The position numbers and the translations under genes were made by a program. Source: Streptomyces sp. HUAS MG91 (GTDB lineage: Bacteria; Actinomycetota; Actinomycetes; Streptomycetales; Streptomycetaceae). Taken from it: a DNA stretch of 64,000 bases. Within the stretch, counting starts at the first letter, position 1. Each line of letters starts with the position of its first letter. Positions 51,639-59,828 of the stretch are shown here, one piece after another. The stretch lies in NCBI RefSeq assembly GCF_040529335.1, contig NZ_CP159534.1:7998001-8062000 (forward strand), given 5' to 3'. The notes below the pieces were generated by a model that did not search any database, was not told the DNA's origin, and was given only the letters and a program-made list of their open reading frames with translations.

Positions 51639-52694
51639 ATGTCAGACGTCACACAGCCGAAGCGCGGCGGTACGCCCCGGGGGGCCTCGGCGAAGGGCGG
51701 CGGTCTGCGGGAGGTGGCCCGCCGGGCGGGCGTCTCCGTGACCACCGCCTCGCACGCGCTGAACGGGGTGGGCCGGGTCGGCGCCGATACCCGCGAGCGG
51801 GTGCTGGCCGTCGCCGCCGAGATCGGTTACCGCGCCAACCCCAACGCCCGGGGACTGCGCGGCGCCCGCACCGGACTGCTCGGACTGACCCACCGCACCG
51901 CCGTCGAGGGCGGCATCACCGACATCGAGTACTTCGTCAAGATCGTGAACGCCGCGACCTGGACGGCGATGGCGCACGACTACTCCCTCGTGCTCGTCCC
52001 GCCCTCCCTCGACGGCCGCCCCTTCGACACCCTCCCGCTCGACGGCACGATCGTCATCGACCCGCTCACCGACGACCCGCTGCTGACCCGGCTGTCCGGC
52101 ATGGGCGTCCCGGTCGTGACGACCGGCCGCGACCTGTCCCGCAAGGACGCCTTCCCCTGGGTCGACAACGAGCTGTCCACCTGCGCCGTCGCCGCCCTCG
52201 ACCACCTCGCCGCCACCGGCGCCCGGCGCATCGGCCTGCTCACCGGCTCCACCGGCCAGTCCTACGACGAGGACGCCGCCCGCGCCTACCGCGACTGGTG
52301 CGCACGCACCGGCAACCCCGTCCTGATGGACCGCGCCGAGCCCGGCACCGACTCCACCGAGGCCGCGCACCGGCTCCTCGCCCGCCCGGACCGCCCCGAC
52401 GCCCTCTACGTGGTGATGGAGAAGTTCGGCTTCGCCACCCTCGCGGTCTGCCGCGAACTCGGGCTGCGCGTGCCCGAGGACGTGCAGATCGTGGTGGGCG
52501 CCGACGGCGAGTTCGCCCGCAGCGCCCGGCCCGCCCTCACCGCGCTCGACCTGGCCCCCGAGGAGATCGGCAAACAGGCCGCGGAACTGCTGATCGGCCT
52601 CGTCCAGGACCCGGCGCGGGCGGGCGCGGACCCGGGCCACCGGCTGGTGCAGGCCACGCTGCTGCCCCGCGACTCGACCCGGCCCGCCGCCTGA
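51639..52694 (+). CDS. LacI-family regulator of purine uptake and deamination
   Basis: A 351-residue LacI/GalR regulator. A basic leader of about 20 residues precedes the HTH at residues 22-45 (LREVARRAGVSVTTASHALNG) and the hinge. The effector domain shows LLTGSTGQSYDE and VVGADGEFARSARPALTALD. The ATG at 51639 lies 20 bases after the second operator. By analogy with PurR-type regulators the effector could be a purine base, here probably acting as inducer. It is unrelated in detail to the two rhamnose-locus LacI proteins. Confidence 0.9.
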   Translation: MSDVTQPKRGGTPRGASAKGGGLREVARRAGVSVTTASHALNGVGRVGADTRERVLAVAAEIGYRANPNARGLRGARTGLLGLTHRTAVEGGITDIEYFVKIVNAATWTAMAHDYSLVLVPPSLDGRPFDTLPLDGTIVIDPLTDDPLLTRLSGMGVPVVTTGRDLSRKDAFPWVDNELSTCAVAALDHLAATGARRIGLLTGSTGQSYDEDAARAYRDWCARTGNPVLMDRAEPGTDSTEAAHRLLARPDRPDALYVVMEKFGFATLAVCRELGLRVPEDVQIVVGADGEFARSARPALTALDLAPEEIGKQAAELLIGLVQDPARAGADPGHRLVQATLLPRDSTRPAA

Positions 52695-52766
52695 CGCGCG
52701 GGCCGGTCCGGACCCGGACCGGCCACCCCGCGGGACCGGGTCGCACCGGCGCCCCGGGACGGCGGT

Positions 52767-52772
52767 AGGCTC
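52767..52772 (+). promoter_or_regulatory. Candidate -10 box upstream of the MarR gene
   Basis: TAGGCT lies 39 bases before the ATG at 52812. The sequence GGGAGGGTG at 52799-52807 supplies a ribosome-binding site, so this transcript would have a leader. Confidence 0.35.
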
Positions 52773-52811
52773 GGGGCTGCCGACCTCACTTGCCGACGGG
52801 AGGGTGCTGGG

Positions 52812-53318
52812 ATGCCCCAGAGTCTGCCCTTCCGCTCCCCTGAGCAGGTGGCGCAGGTCGCTTGCGGAGTCTCCGAGCTGCTGGAAGTGCTCTGGGGGCG
52901 TGGCCAGGCGGCCGCGCTGGCCGGGCCGCTGCCGCCCTCGCAGTTCCGGGCGCTGACCGTCATCGAGGGCCACCAGCGCGTCAACCAGCGGACCTTGGGC
53001 GCGGCCCTGGGCTCCCGGCCGTCGTCGGTGAGCCGGCTCTGCGACCGGCTGGAAGCGGCCGGCCTGGTCGAGCGGGTGGCCAGTCCCACCAGCCGCCGGG
53101 AGGTCGATCTCCGGCTCAGCCGACGCGGCGCGGCCGTGCTCGACGAGTTCCGCGCCTCGCGCGCCCGGGAGCTGGAGGCCGTCCTGCGCTCCATGGCACC
53201 GGCCGAGCTGAGCACCCTGGTCAAGGGGCTCGAACAGTTCCAGGAGGCCGCCGCCGCGCACATCGGTCTGCTCGACGCCGGGCCCGGTCCCGAAGGGCAG
53301 ACCGAAGCCACCGCGTGA
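52812..53318 (+). CDS. MarR-family regulator
   Basis: A 168-residue winged-helix protein of the MarR family. N-terminal dimerisation helix with Cys18, then HTH residues 50-75 (VNQRTLGAALGSRPSSVSRLCDRLE) and the wing RVASPTSRREVDLRLSRRG. A long C-terminal helix carries the second half of the dimer interface. It precedes the partner-switching genes on the same strand by about 210 bases and may regulate them. The ligand is unknown; the single Cys could be redox-active, which is speculation. Confidence 0.87.
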   Translation: MPQSLPFRSPEQVAQVACGVSELLEVLWGRGQAAALAGPLPPSQFRALTVIEGHQRVNQRTLGAALGSRPSSVSRLCDRLEAAGLVERVASPTSRREVDLRLSRRGAAVLDEFRASRARELEAVLRSMAPAELSTLVKGLEQFQEAAAAHIGLLDAGPGPEGQTEATA

Positions 53319-53347
53319 GGTGCGTGGAAGTGGTCCTGGGTGAGTGC

Positions 53348-53396
53348 CGGAATACCCGCCCCACCTGGTCGAACGGACAGTACCGGGATACCCCGC
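53348..53396. repeat. Short imperfect direct repeats upstream of the GAF-SpoIIE gene
   Basis: CCGGAATACCCGCC at 53348-53361 and CCGGGATACCCCGCC at 53383-53397 are near-identical direct repeats 35 bp apart. TAGAAT at 53405-53410 just after them could be a -10 box. They may be regulator sites for the upstream MarR protein. Confidence 0.35.
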
Positions 53397-53527
53397 CACC
53401 GAGCTAGAATCCTGAAATAGGTGCCGCATGGCGGCATTTGCGATCTTCTGACGTCCCGCGGGATGCGGCGGTGCCGGCCGCCCGTCCCCGCTTCTCCTGG
53501 TGGCCGGCCGCCCCTTCGGAGAACCCC

Positions 53528-54703
53528 GTGACGAAGTTCCTCAGCGCCGAGCGGGCGATCCGCGCCGCCGCGCCCTTCGACCTGCTGGAGACCGTGCGCC
53601 GGGCGCTCGTCGAGGAGTACGGAGCCCTCTCCGTCGATCTGCTGATGGCCGACTACAGCCTGACGCTCCTGCAACCGGTGACGGAACTGCCGCACACCGC
53701 CGAGCCCGTCCCCGTGCACGCCAGCGCCGCCGGCCGGGCCTTCGCCAGCCAGGACGCCCACACCAGGACCGTGCGCGGCGAGGGATCCGTGGATCTCTTC
53801 CTGCCGGTCACCGTGCGCGGCGACAGACTCGGCATCCTCGCCGTGCGCGTGCCGGAGAAGAGATGCACGCCCCAGGAGGTCGACGAGCTCACCGACCTCG
53901 CGGAGATCCTCGGGCACGAGATCGTCGTCGCCGACCGGGACACCGACGTCTATCTGCAGGCCCGCAGGGCGAGCCGGCTCACCCTGGCCGCCGAGATGCA
54001 GTGGCAACTGCTGCCCGGCCGCTCCTACACGCGGACCGAGTACGCGATCGGCGCCCAGCTGGAACCCGCGTACGCCATCCACGGCGACAACTTCGACTGG
54101 GCCGCGACCGGCGACACCCTCACCCTCACCGTCACCAACGGCATGGGGGAGGGGATCGAGGCCTCGCTCCTGACCAACCTCGCCGTCAACGCCCTGCGCA
54201 ACGCGCGGCGGGCCGGCATCGGCATCGCCGACCAGGCGGCCCTCGCCGACCAGGCGCTCTACGCACAGCACCGCGGCGAGCGATACGTCTCCACGCTGCT
54301 GCTCTCCTTCGACCTGGCGACCGGGCGGGTGCGGGCGGTGGACGCCGGCTCGCCGCAGCTGTGGCGCCGGCGCGGCCGGACGGTGGAGCAGATCCCGTTC
54401 GAGGCGCAGCTGCCCCTCGGGATGTTCGAGGAGACGGACTACGTGGAGCAGGAGTTCGACGTGCTCCCCGGTGACCGGCTCCTCTTCGTCAGCGACGGCG
54501 TCTACTCGGCGCTGTCCTCGACGGGCGAGGCCTACGGCGAGCGCAGGCTCGCCCGTGCCGTCCAGGCCGCGAGCCTGCTGCCGGCGTCGGCGGTGCCGCG
54601 GGCGATCCTCCAGGAGCTGGCGGGGCATATGAACGCCGATGCGGAGGACGATGCTCTCGTGGTGTGTCTCGACTGGTTCGGGCGTGAATCCCGTTCGGTC
54701 TGA
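53528..54703 (+). CDS. GAF-SpoIIE/PP2C-like protein with altered metal site
   Basis: A protein of 391 residues from the GTG at 53528, which has GGAG at ten bases; a TTG at 53438 would add 30 residues. Residues 10-150 look like a GAF sensor domain (ALSVDLLMADYSLTLLQPV). Residues 160-390 match SpoIIE phosphatases: GDNFDW replaces GGDFYD, TNGMGEGIEAS replaces GDVCGKGLEA so the metal Asp is Asn, while VSDGVYSAL and EDDALVVCLDW are kept. With one metal ligand changed, activity may be weak or lost. It precedes a complete SpoIIE phosphatase by 211 bases. Confidence 0.8.
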   Translation: MTKFLSAERAIRAAAPFDLLETVRRALVEEYGALSVDLLMADYSLTLLQPVTELPHTAEPVPVHASAAGRAFASQDAHTRTVRGEGSVDLFLPVTVRGDRLGILAVRVPEKRCTPQEVDELTDLAEILGHEIVVADRDTDVYLQARRASRLTLAAEMQWQLLPGRSYTRTEYAIGAQLEPAYAIHGDNFDWAATGDTLTLTVTNGMGEGIEASLLTNLAVNALRNARRAGIGIADQAALADQALYAQHRGERYVSTLLLSFDLATGRVRAVDAGSPQLWRRRGRTVEQIPFEAQLPLGMFEETDYVEQEFDVLPGDRLLFVSDGVYSALSSTGEAYGERRLARAVQAASLLPASAVPRAILQELAGHMNADAEDDALVVCLDWFGRESRSV

Positions 54704-54914
54704 GTCGGAAACTGTCCGATCTCCCGCGAACCCTGTCGACAGCAGGGATGTCTGTTGCCGCAGGGACCCTTACCATGCAAATGTTGCTCCATGGAAAGCA
54801 TGCAGGAGTGCGCCGATCGCGCAGCGGAACAAGTCCGTTGAGCCAGGCGTCGATTGCTCTCCACGGACCTGCGGCGAAGGGTGGTGTGGGCTCGTCATTC
54901 CCGAGCCCTGCGTG

Positions 54915-56570
54915 ATGGTTTCCCCCACGGAACCAAAGAACCCGCGAAGCGCGGACCTGGTATCGGCCCCACGGGCCGCCCGTCCCACCGTCACGGTGGA
55001 CGGCGCGGGCCGCGTGCTGTCCTGCGACGATCCGGCGGGCGGCCTCCTCAGGAACGTCCGCGTCGGCGCGCTGCTCGCAGACACCGCCCCCGGCTGGCTG
55101 TCCCGGGCCCACACCGACCTGCTGACGGGTGGCGACGAGACCCAGCCCCAGGTGGCCCGGGGCCGGATCGGCGAGGGAACGGTCGAGGCCTTCCCCAGCC
55201 GGCGCACCGACGGCGCCGTGTCCTGGTGGCTGGTCGACGACAGCGATCTGCGCTCGGCCCGCGACCAGCTGGAGACCGAGCGCGCCCGCTCACGCCTGCT
55301 CCAGGAGGTCTCCAGCGAACTGCTGGCGTCGCTAAACGTGGACCGCTGCATGGCGGTGACCGCGTCGCTCGCGGCGGCGCACCTCGCCGACGCGGCGGTC
55401 ATCGTCGGGGTCGGCAACGGCCGGAGCCACCCGGTGACCTGGGCGTGCGGCGACCGTGTGACCCAGGACGACGTCGTCCTGGACCCCGCCGACCTGCCGG
55501 GCCTGACCGAGGCGCTGCTGGGCTTTCCCCCGGTGCCCTCCCGCTGGATCGACCCCGCAGGGACACCGGCCTGGGCGATCCCCGAGGGCTTCGACCGGAC
55601 GGCCTCCGAGATCGGCTCGGTGGTCGTGGTGCCGCTGCCCGGACACGGCTTCCCGGCCGGCGCCCTCGTCCTGCTGCGCCGCTGCGAGGAGGCGGCCTTC
55701 AGCGAGGCGGAGGAGACCTTCGCGCGGCTCTTCGCCGCCCGCGCCGGAGCCGCCCTGTCGGCCGCCCGGATATACGCACAGCAGACGCGGATCACCGATG
55801 TCCTGATGCGGGAACTGCTGCCTCCGACGCTGCGCCGGACCCAGGGCATCGACTTCTCGGGCCGCTACCGTCCCTCCGCGGCGAGCGAGCGGATCGGCGG
55901 CGACTTCTACGACGTCCACCCGGCGGACGATCCCGACGGCGAGGCGTTCGCGGTCCTCGGCGACGTGTGCGGCAAGGGACTCGAAGCGGCCGTGCTCACC
56001 GGCAAGATCCGCAACACCGTCGAGGCGCTGCTGCCCTTCGCCTCGGACCACGCCCGCATGCTGTCGTTGCTCAACAGCGCCCTGCTCTCCTCCCACCACA
56101 CCCGCTTCGCCACGATGGTGCTCGCCTCCGCGGTGCGCGAGCGGGACCGGGTCAGGCTCCGCGTCACGAGCGCCGGGCACCCCCCGCCCCTCGTCGTGCG
56201 CGCCGACGGCCGCGTCGAGGAGACCGGCACGCGCGGCACCCTGGTCGGCGTGCTCTCCGAGATGACGGTGACCGGCGCGAGTGTCGTGCTGCACCCCGGC
56301 GAGACCTGCCTGTTGTACTCCGACGGCATCACCGAGGCGCACGGCGGACCGCTGGGAGACCAGATGTTCGGTGAGGAACGGCTGCGCGCCGTGCTCGCCG
56401 AGTGCGCCGGGATGCCCGCGGAGGCGGTCACCGAGCGCGTGCAGATGGTCGCCTCGCAATGGGTCGGCGACGGCCCGCACGACGACATGGCGCTCCTGGC
56501 CATCACGGCCCCGCGCGCCACTCATCTCACCGCTGTGGACGGACACACCCGGGGAAGGTTCACGTCATGA
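54915..56570 (+). CDS. PAS/GAF-SpoIIE serine phosphatase of the partner-switching module
   Basis: A 551-residue soluble phosphatase. Residues 20-95 resemble a PAS domain (TVDGAGRVLSCDDPAGGLL through SWWLVDDSD). A linker coiled coil (residues 97-125) leads to a GAF domain (LNVDRCMAVTASLAAAHLADAAVIV onward, in part). The C-terminal PP2C/SpoIIE domain has intact metal motifs: RIGGDFYDVHP near residue 325, LGDVCGKGLEAA near 348, YSDGITEAHG near 468 and HDDMALLAI near 522. It should dephosphorylate a STAS anti-anti-sigma protein. It overlaps the cobalamin-binding gene by four bases (ATGA). A GTG one codon earlier is the alternative start. Confidence 0.88.
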   Translation: MVSPTEPKNPRSADLVSAPRAARPTVTVDGAGRVLSCDDPAGGLLRNVRVGALLADTAPGWLSRAHTDLLTGGDETQPQVARGRIGEGTVEAFPSRRTDGAVSWWLVDDSDLRSARDQLETERARSRLLQEVSSELLASLNVDRCMAVTASLAAAHLADAAVIVGVGNGRSHPVTWACGDRVTQDDVVLDPADLPGLTEALLGFPPVPSRWIDPAGTPAWAIPEGFDRTASEIGSVVVVPLPGHGFPAGALVLLRRCEEAAFSEAEETFARLFAARAGAALSAARIYAQQTRITDVLMRELLPPTLRRTQGIDFSGRYRPSAASERIGGDFYDVHPADDPDGEAFAVLGDVCGKGLEAAVLTGKIRNTVEALLPFASDHARMLSLLNSALLSSHHTRFATMVLASAVRERDRVRLRVTSAGHPPPLVVRADGRVEETGTRGTLVGVLSEMTVTGASVVLHPGETCLLYSDGITEAHGGPLGDQMFGEERLRAVLAECAGMPAEAVTERVQMVASQWVGDGPHDDMALLAITAPRATHLTAVDGHTRGRFTS

Positions 56571-57670
56571 CATCGCCGAGCGTCGTCACGGACGAGACGC
56601 TGTCGTTCGATGTGCTGCGCGAGCAGCTGTGGAGAGCCGTGATCGCCTGCGACGACACGCACGCCGTGGCACTGACCCGATACGCCCTGGGCGAGCCCGG
56701 GCCCGCGGACCTGCCGGCCGCGGCCGAGCGGATCCTGCTCGAACTGATCGCGCCGGTCCAGCGGCGCGTCGGCCTGGAATGGGCGGCGAACACGCTCACC
56801 GTCGCCCAGGAGCACGCGGCCACCGCCATCAGCGCCCGCTGCGTCACCGCCGTCGCCGATCGCGCCGCGCGGACCCTGACCGGGCCGTCCCGCGGCCGGG
56901 TGACCGTGGCGTGTGTGGAGGGCGAATGGCACGCCCTGCCCGCCCGTCTGGTCGCCGAGATACTGCGACTGCGCGGCTGGACCGTCGACTACCTGGGCGC
57001 ACAGGTGCCCACCGAGCACCTGGTCGCCCACCTCCACGCACGGGTCGCCGACGCGGTGCTGCTGTCCTGCTCGACACCGCCCCAACTGCCCGCGGCGCAC
57101 ACGGCGATCAGCGCCTGCCAGGCCGGTGGAACCCCGGTGCTGGCCGGGGGCGCCGGCTTTGGTCCGCAGGGGCGCCACGCGCTGCGGATGGGCGCCGAGT
57201 GGGCCGCCGACGCCGATGCCGCGCACACCCTCCTGGAGGCGGGGCTCGACCGGCCCGGCGCGTCGGCCGTCCGTCTCGCGAACCACGATCTGCCGCACCT
57301 CGACGACCAGGAATACACCGCGGTGAAGCGGTCGAAGCGGCAACTGATCAAGCAGGCCTTCGTGGACCTCGAAGAGGCCTTCCCGCCGATGGCCGCCTAC
57401 AGCGCCGTGCAGCGGGACCGCACCGCCGAGGACCTGGACCACATCGTCACGTACCTCGCCGCGGCCCTCTACGTCGACGACGCCGAGCTGTTCACGTCCT
57501 TCGTCGCCTGGACCGCCGACATCCTCGGCGCCCGCGGCGTCCCGCCGCACAGCCTGCTGCCGGTCCTGGACTCGCTCCTGCGCCGGCTGACCGACTTCCC
57601 GCGCGCCGTACGGATCCTCGCCGCGGCCCGCAAGATCCTCACCGTTCCCCGACCCGGACAGCCCGCATGA
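56567..57670 (+). CDS. Stand-alone CarH-like cobalamin-binding (putative photoreceptor) protein
   Basis: A 367-residue soluble protein. Residues 15-95 match the helical cap domain of B12-binding regulators and contain W72-x9-E82-H83, exactly the Wx9EH signature of AdoCbl photoreceptors such as CarH. Residues 105-240 form the Rossmann B12-binding domain; VEGEWHALPARLVAEILRLRG holds His122, the likely lower axial ligand, in a GEWHALP variant of GExHxxG. The region 250-367 is helical and not recognised. There is no MerR DNA-binding domain. Placed between a SpoIIE phosphatase and a STAS protein with ATGA overlaps on both sides, it probably feeds a cobalamin or light signal into partner switching. 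Confidence 0.85.
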   Translation: MTSPSVVTDETLSFDVLREQLWRAVIACDDTHAVALTRYALGEPGPADLPAAAERILLELIAPVQRRVGLEWAANTLTVAQEHAATAISARCVTAVADRAARTLTGPSRGRVTVACVEGEWHALPARLVAEILRLRGWTVDYLGAQVPTEHLVAHLHARVADAVLLSCSTPPQLPAAHTAISACQAGGTPVLAGGAGFGPQGRHALRMGAEWAADADAAHTLLEAGLDRPGASAVRLANHDLPHLDDQEYTAVKRSKRQLIKQAFVDLEEAFPPMAAYSAVQRDRTAEDLDHIVTYLAAALYVDDAELFTSFVAWTADILGARGVPPHSLLPVLDSLLRRLTDFPRAVRILAAARKILTVPRPGQPA

Positions 57671-58068
57671 CCACGTACACCGCCCTGAGCGTGACCGCCG
57701 ACGAGCCGTGCGACGGCGTACTGACCCTGAGGGTCGCCGGTGAGCTCGACTACGACACCGACGCCATCTTCACCCGGCTGACGGAGGCCGCTCTGCACGG
57801 GCGGCCGGACGTCGGCACCGTCCTGCTGGACTGCGCCGAGCTGCGCGGCGTCGACTCCATGGGGCTCTCCGCGCTCCTCGCGCTGCACCGCCGGCTCGAC
57901 CGGGACGGCCTGACCCTGCGCATCACCGGGCGCTCACCGCGCCTGGACCGGCTGCTGACGGTCACCGGCACCTTCGAGCACCTCGTCGGCGAGGCCGAAC
58001 CCGGTGAGGACGAGCGGGAACAGGCCGTCGCCGATGCCGAGGACGCGCCCCGGGGTCCCGCCGGCTGA
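57667..58068 (+). CDS. STAS-domain anti-anti-sigma factor
   Basis: A 133-residue SpoIIAA/RsbV-type protein. The STAS fold covers residues 5-115: VLTLRVAGELDYDTDAIF, then LLDCAELRGVDSMGLSALLALHRRL, where Ser64 of DSMGL is the phosphorylation site. The last 20 residues are an acidic tail. It is coupled by ATGA to the cobalamin-binding gene. The unphosphorylated form should capture an anti-sigma kinase; no RsbW-like kinase gene is in the window, so that partner must be encoded elsewhere. Confidence 0.9.
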   Translation: MTTYTALSVTADEPCDGVLTLRVAGELDYDTDAIFTRLTEAALHGRPDVGTVLLDCAELRGVDSMGLSALLALHRRLDRDGLTLRITGRSPRLDRLLTVTGTFEHLVGEAEPGEDEREQAVADAEDAPRGPAG

Positions 58069-58076
58069 CCCGCGGG

Positions 58077-58340
58077 TCAGCCGCGCGGGTCGGCGCCGCC
58101 GTCCGTCAGGTCGGCGTGCACCAGCAGCATGCGGGCCAGCTCCCTGGCCTCGGCGCCGGTGAGCGACGCCCACACCCCCGGCTCGCCGCCCCGGTCCGCG
58201 CCCACGTCCAGGGTGACCCGGCTGATGGGCCGGCCGGTGGGCGCGAGCTGGATGCGGTGCACGGCGATCCTGCGCCCGCATGTCGTCACGACACAGCTGT
58301 CCTCGTCGTTCAGCGGTCCGTCGGGTCCTGACCTCGCCAT
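58077..58340 (-). CDS. Small protein, not recognised
   Basis: An 87-residue protein from the ATG at 58340. It has two Cys (SCVVTTCGRR) followed by beta-rich sequence and a C-terminal helix, VWASLTGAEARELARMLLVHADL, whose SLT-x-EAREL pattern I have seen in small Streptomyces proteins. No function is assigned. It ends eight bases from the end of the STAS gene on the opposite strand. Codon bias supports coding. Confidence 0.55.
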   Translation of the reverse strand: MARSGPDGPLNDEDSCVVTTCGRRIAVHRIQLAPTGRPISRVTLDVGADRGGEPGVWASLTGAEARELARMLLVHADLTDGGADPRG

Positions 58341-58474
58341 CACTCTCACACTCCTCCGCCCCCGATGGGGCCCTGCCGCCTGTTGTCCGCGCACTGCACA
58401 CCTGGCCAGGTATCAGGAACAGCGCCACAGACGGCCGCATTGTTCCGCCGGAGCGTGTGAAGTGCCGCCCGCCG

Positions 58475-59518
58475 TCAGTGCGCGTGCGGCTCTTCCCGGT
58501 GGACCGGGCCGTGGGCGTCCGCGCAGTGGGCGTCGGTCCCGGCCGCGCCGGACCGGGCGACATGGAGGACGGGCTCCGGGGCGTGATCGACCTGAAGGGT
58601 GGTGTGCGTGATGCCGTAGTCGTCGCGCAGCAGTTCGCCCAGCACACGGCGTACGGCGTGGCAGTCGCCCCCGGGCTCGACCAGCACGTGCGCGGACAGG
58701 GCAGCCTGCCCCGAGGTGATCTGCCAGACGTGCAGATCGTGCACCTCGACGACCTGCTTCTGCGCGACGAGCCGGTCGCCGAGGGCGTCGGGGTCCAGGC
58801 CCGCGGGGGCGGCCTCCAGGAAGATGCGCCCGGAGTCCCGCAACAGCCCGTACCCCGCCTTCACCATCAGGACGACGACCACGAGGGTGGCGATGGCGTC
58901 GGCGCGGGCGAAACCGGTGAGGACGACGATCAGGGCGGCGATCGCGGTGCCGATGAACGCGAACAGGTCGTTGAGGATGTGCTGGTAGGCGCCCTCCACA
59001 TTGAGCGAGGAGCGGTTCGCCCGGGACAGGCACCAGGTCGCGGCCACGTTCACGACGATGCCGGCGAGCGCGGTCGCGAGCATCAGCCCGCCCGCCACCT
59101 CGGGCGGCGCGAAGAGCCGGCGCACGGCCTCGTACGCGAGCCACACCGCGAGGAGGAGCAGCGTGAGCCCGTTGGCCTGCGCGGACAGGATCTCCACGCG
59201 CTTGAGCCCGTAGGTGAAGCGGCCCTTCGCGGGCCGGGCCGCCAGCCGCATCGCGATCAGCGCGAGCACGATGGACGCCGCGTCCGTGAGCATGTGCGCC
59301 GCGTCCGAGATCAGCGCGAGGGAGCGGGCGACCACGCCGATGACGATCTCGACGGCCATGAATCCCGTGATCAGCGTCAGCGCGATGGCGAGCCAGCGGC
59401 GGTCGGCGTCCGCCGAGACACCGTGGCCGTGACCGGCGTGCCCGTGGCCGCCGTGGTCGTGCGCGTCCCCGGGACTGTCGGTGTGCCCCGACGTCGGCTC
59501 GTGGTCGTGCCGGCTCAT
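58475..59518 (-). CDS. Cation diffusion facilitator (CzcD/ZitB-like zinc exporter)
   Basis: A 347-residue inner-membrane metal/proton antiporter. A His-rich N-terminal tail (HDHGGHGHAGHGHG) precedes six membrane segments. The transport site pairs are in SLALISDAAHMLTDA near residue 70 (Asp, His, Asp) and HILNDLFAFIG near residue 180. The cytoplasmic domain has VHDLHVWQITSG near residue 258. The C-terminus is again His-rich (HCADAHGPVHREEPHAH). Zn(II), perhaps with Co(II) or Cd(II), is the expected substrate. No metal regulator is adjacent. Confidence 0.9.
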   Translation of the reverse strand: MSRHDHEPTSGHTDSPGDAHDHGGHGHAGHGHGVSADADRRWLAIALTLITGFMAVEIVIGVVARSLALISDAAHMLTDAASIVLALIAMRLAARPAKGRFTYGLKRVEILSAQANGLTLLLLAVWLAYEAVRRLFAPPEVAGGLMLATALAGIVVNVAATWCLSRANRSSLNVEGAYQHILNDLFAFIGTAIAALIVVLTGFARADAIATLVVVVLMVKAGYGLLRDSGRIFLEAAPAGLDPDALGDRLVAQKQVVEVHDLHVWQITSGQAALSAHVLVEPGGDCHAVRRVLGELLRDDYGITHTTLQVDHAPEPVLHVARSGAAGTDAHCADAHGPVHREEPHAH

Positions 59519-59828
59519 GTGCGCGTCCTCCCCCGTCGACGGATGCTTCCCTGGCAGTCAAACGCATGCCGCGCCCCTCGGCAAAGGCTGCACCGGTGAC
59601 CGTTGTCATGTCGGATAGGAAGCCGCTGACCTGCGCCTCTTCCGGGCGGCCCGCAGGACGGGTGTGGTGTTCCTCGCGGGGGACCTGAGTTTTTGACCTG
59701 CATGGAGTGCTGATCGTGGGGCAGGTGGGGTGGCCTGAAGGTGTTTGTCTTCCTGTCCGGAAGCGGCGCGTACCGGGAGACCGGACCGCGCCCCGTCCGG
59801 AGGGAAGCCGGAGGAAGGAAAACCGTCA
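59519..59828. other. 310-bp divergent intergenic region
   Basis: No gene was found between the CDF and ProP-like genes. GTGACCGTTGTCATGTCGG near 59596 and GAGTTTTTGACCTGCATGG near 59686 stand out as slightly AT-richer, and TTTTTGACC could hold a -35. GGAAGGA at about 59812-59820 is the ribosome-binding site of the downstream gene. No clear repeat was seen. Confidence 0.45.
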
